In this document: piece by piece, positions 6,749-7,930 of the stretch | How the letters are laid out: every line of letters starts with the position of its first letter | How positions within the stretch are numbered: the stretch's first letter is position 1 | Assembly: GCA_021796135.1 (NCBI GenBank) | Contig: JAJYOQ010000179.1 | Span: 1 to 7,930, forward strand | Source: Bacteroidota bacterium | GTDB lineage: Bacteria > Bacteroidota > Ignavibacteria > Ignavibacteriales > Ignavibacteriaceae | Direction of reading: 5' to 3' | DNA length: 7,930 nucleotides | Made by a program: the position numbers and the translations under genes | The notes under the pieces: model-generated | Databases searched by the model: none | What the model was told of the DNA's origin: nothing | Seen by the model: only the letters and a program-made list of their open reading frames with translations

Positions 6749-6883
6749 TGTCATATCGAGGAGCTTGCCTACTGGTAGGCAGGTCCTCGAGTGTCTGCCC
6801 GTTTGCGAGGAGATATCCCATGCTCAACTCGTGCACCTGGTTATACATGGGATTTCTCCTTCGATGGCTCAGTCGAAATGACA
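6749..6883. repeat. Repeat unit B: outer arms, palindrome and long-hairpin core
   Basis: Outer arms TGTCATATCGA (6749-6759) and TCGAAATGACA (6873-6883) match at 10 of 11 pairs. Inside are two hairpins. The first has TCGAGGA/TCCTCGA (6756-6762 with 6784-6790) around TGCCTAC/GTAGGCA (6766-6772 with 6775-6781). The second has GAGATATCCCATG (6810-6822) facing CATGGGATTTCTC (6846-6858), one mismatch in 13, with a 23-base loop CTCAACTCGT...TTATA. That loop is conserved in unit D. Confidence 0.7.
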
Positions 6884-6893
6884 ACTATTTCCC

Positions 6894-6944
6894 TGTCATA
6901 TCGAAGGAGCTTGCCTACCGGTAGGCAGGGTCGTCGAAATGTCA
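6894..6944. repeat. Repeat unit C: outer arms plus palindrome only
   Basis: Outer arms TGTCATATCGA (6894-6904) and TCGAAATGTCA (6934-6944) enclose the perfect 16-bp palindrome TGCCTACCGGTAGGCA (6912-6927). The flank AGGAGCT before it and AGG after it match unit B almost exactly. The long-hairpin core is absent, so this 51-bp unit is a short version of B. Ten bases separate it from B and ten from D. Confidence 0.7.
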
Positions 6945-6954
6945 ATTACTCATT

Positions 6955-7133
6955 TGTCATATCGAAGGAGTCCCCGACTGAGATATCCCATGTTCAACTC
7001 GTACACCTGGGCTATACAAGGGATTTCTCCCCGCACACGGGATAAATCATCGACTGAGATATCCAATGATTATTATGAGTGTTGAGCTTATTCAGTGGAT
7101 TTCTTCCGTCTTCGGCGGATCGTTGAAATGACA
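6955..7133. repeat. Repeat unit D: outer arms with two cores, one degenerate
   Basis: It opens with TGTCATATCGAAGGAG (6955-6970), identical to the start of unit C, and ends GTTGAAATGACA (7122-7133), like the end of unit A. The first core, GAGATATCCCATG (6980-6992) to GGGATTTCTC (7020-7029), keeps the loop sequence of unit B (TCAACTCGT, CACCTGG, TATACA). A second, worn core runs from CGACTGAGATATCC (7051-7064, an exact repeat of 6975-6988) to GGATTTCTT (7097-7105). The palindrome module is absent. Confidence 0.65.
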
Positions 7134-7365
7134 ATGTGGTTAGTAAGAGATCAATTAAAAGGTATACTAGCAGCCCACGAATTTTATTCGTGGGAAAAAA
7201 GATAAAAAAGAAATCCTTTTAACCGATTCATCGGTTTCTCAGATGCCGTTTATATAATGATATAAATTCTTGTTCGTATCTAAATGATAAGTTGATACCC
7301 AAGCGCTAGATCGGGGGTTAATAAAAAAAACTATAAATAATATTAAAATAAAAAAGGCTTAAATT
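7134..7365. other. Intergenic stretch with two hairpins before the thioredoxin-like gene
   Basis: A perfect nine-pair hairpin, CCCACGAAT (7174-7182) with ATTCGTGGG (7186-7194), has a TTT loop and is followed by AAAAAA. The A-run is on the wrong side for a plus-strand terminator. A second hairpin, AACCGA/TCGGTT with a TTCA loop (7221-7236), follows. Both resemble small dispersed intergenic repeats. A TATAAT-like box (7253-7258) has no good -35 partner. No ORF with coding character is seen here. The segment 7320-7355 is a very A-rich leader for the next gene. Confidence 0.5.
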
Positions 7366-7620
7366 ATGCTAGATGTAAAAATTATTGGACCGGGTTGTTC
7401 AAATTGTACAAATCTTGAACGACTGTGCAGGGAAACTGTTTCCGAGAATAATATAAATGCTACGATAGAAAAAATTACAGATTACCGGGAAATTATGAGT
7501 TATGGTATTCTTAGTACCCCGGGACTGGTAATCAACGGTAAAGTACTATTAAGCGGCAAGCTGCCTACTAAAGCAACATTAACACATTGGCTGATGAATG
7601 CATTAGCCGAAGAAAATTGA
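7366..7620 (+). CDS. Small thioredoxin-like redox-active disulfide protein
   Basis: An 84-residue single-domain thioredoxin-fold protein. The opening beta-strand VKIIGPG leads into CSNC (Cys11-Cys14), the CxxC active site at the start of the first helix. A cis-proline motif STPGLVINGKV (55-65) follows. This is the mini-thioredoxin family (redox-active disulfide protein 2 / thioredoxin_3 type) that is often found next to arsenic permeases. In the cytoplasm it could reduce the Cys79-Cys86 disulfide of ArsC, a role inferred from context. The ATG has only a weak AAAAGGC upstream. The gene is followed after nine bases by a 44-codon ORF and then the ACR3 gene, so the three look like one transcript. 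General family is secure, exact partner is not. Confidence 0.85.
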   Translation: MLDVKIIGPGCSNCTNLERLCRETVSENNINATIEKITDYREIMSYGILSTPGLVINGKVLLSGKLPTKATLTHWLMNALAEEN

Positions 7621-7629
7621 AGGTGACAA

Positions 7630-7764
7630 ATGGATAAACAGCGAACACTTTTCGTTTGCGATCTAAATAGCGCCCCCAGCCAGATGGCTGAAGCATTTCT
7701 TAATTATTACGGTACTAATAAATTTGAAGTAGAAGACGAATTGATAAAGAAGGGAGAATTATAA
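7630..7764 (+). CDS. 44-residue degenerate ArsC-like ORF (low-molecular-weight phosphatase N-terminus)
   Basis: The frame encodes 44 residues. Residues 4-26 follow the N-terminus of ArsC-like phosphatases: a hydrophobic strand (TLFVC), then a P-loop-like CDLNSAPS, then [12 protein letters not shown]. Compared with CTGNSCRS of the arsC product here, the nucleophile-position Cys10 is kept but the essential P-loop arginine is proline. After residue 33 (FEVE) it jumps to DELIKKGEL, which looks like a C-terminal helix, so most of the domain is missing, perhaps by an in-frame internal deletion. Catalysis is not expected. AGGTGA (7621-7626) precedes the ATG, and its own last codons carry AAGGGAG, the ribosome site for the ACR3 gene one base after its stop. 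It may be a relic, or kept as a translational leader or small binding protein. Confidence 0.6.
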   Translation: MDKQRTLFVCDLNSAPSQMAEAFLNYYGTNKFEVEDELIKKGEL

Positions 7765-7765
7765 A

Positions 7766-7930
7766 ATGTCCACGCTTTCTAAGAAATTATCATTTCTTGA
7801 CCGGTATTTAACTCTATGGATTTTCCTTGCAATGTTTATCGGAGTTTTCTCCGGTTATCTTTTCCCGGGCATTGTTGGTTTCTGGAATAAGTTTCAAAGC
7901 GGCACCACAAATATTCCAATTGCAATTGGG
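7766..7930 (+). CDS. acr3: ACR3-family arsenite efflux permease (5' part, cut by the window end)
   Basis: The first 55 codons of an inner-membrane exporter of arsenite, running off the window. [16 protein letters not shown] (8-23) begins the first membrane segment, [10 protein letters not shown] follows, and [17 protein letters not shown] reaches the window edge. This set is characteristic of the ACR3 (BASS superfamily) arsenite carrier, also annotated arsB in many genomes; it is not the ArsB of the E. coli R773 type. AAGGGAG (7751-7757) lies eight bases before the ATG, inside the preceding 44-codon ORF, whose stop ends one base before this start, so translation is probably coupled. It exports the arsenite produced by ArsC. 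The catalytic cysteine of the family lies beyond the window and cannot be checked. Confidence 0.93.
   Translation, partial: MSTLSKKLSFLDRYLTLWIFLAMFIGVFSGYLFPGIVGFWNKFQSGTTNIPIAIG

Noticed and set aside
6654..7045. Open frames on both strands across the repeat block (plus 6791-7045, minus 6654-6884)
   Set aside because: They run through inverted repeats, repeat the same translated pieces and have no recognisable domain or ribosome site. The repeats explain the open frames.
6701..7133. CRISPR array
   Set aside because: Units differ in length (36, 135, 51 and 179 bp), spacers are only 10-12 bp, the repeats are composite palindromes, and no cas gene is nearby.
7174..7200. Intrinsic terminator at the CCCACGAAT hairpin
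   Set aside because: The stem is strong, but it is followed by A, not T, on the plus strand, and no A-tract precedes it to serve the minus strand.
7630..7764. Toxin or antitoxin small gene
   Set aside because: The sequence aligns by eye with the ArsC N-terminus and sits inside an ars cluster; no partner gene is present.

Overview
The window is AT-rich bacterial DNA. An outer-membrane beta-barrel protein shows a Gram-negative envelope. The gene set, the glucan phosphorylase with an N-terminal DUF3417-type domain, and intergenic repeats beginning TGTCATATCGA would fit the Bacteroidota/Ignavibacteriota/Chlorobi side of the tree. I infer that from family resemblance only; no phylogenetic marker gene is present.

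Layout. (1) 16-858, minus strand: a polytopic membrane protein of the ArsP_2 / putative manganese-transporter type. (2) 859-1418: a gene-free divergent region with a sigma70-like promoter for the next gene. (3) 1419-1937: a small secreted beta-barrel protein, followed by a clear intrinsic terminator. (4) 2076-4535: alpha-glucan phosphorylase, interrupted by an in-frame TGA. The conserved last 29 codons continue in the same frame to a TAA at 4625. (5) 4854-5744: a cation-diffusion-facilitator (Zn-type) exporter, preceded by a 10-bp-stem hairpin. (6) 5819-7930: an arsenic-resistance locus reading arsR, arsC, a 430-bp block of composite palindromic repeats, a small CxxC thioredoxin-like protein, a 44-codon ORF resembling the N-terminus of an ArsC-like phosphatase with a broken P-loop, and the start of an ACR3-type arsenite exporter cut by the window end.

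How the genes work together. ArsR should sense arsenite through its CxC motif and release operators. An inverted repeat (ATTTCGT-N6-ACGAAAT) overlaps the arsR promoter, and a near copy in the same arrangement sits before arsC. ArsC has the C7/C79/C86 triad of thioredoxin-coupled arsenate reductases. It would make arsenite for export by ACR3, and the CxxC mini-thioredoxin could supply electrons (inference). The flanking CDF and ArsP_2-type transporters suggest a wider metal/metalloid-handling neighbourhood.

Most worth a second look are the modular repeat block that splits the ars genes, the degenerate 44-codon ArsC-like ORF with good translation signals, the paired ArsR promoter-operators, and the nonsense codon near the end of the glucan phosphorylase gene. 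No CRISPR array, RNA gene, transposase or clearly new multi-gene system was found.
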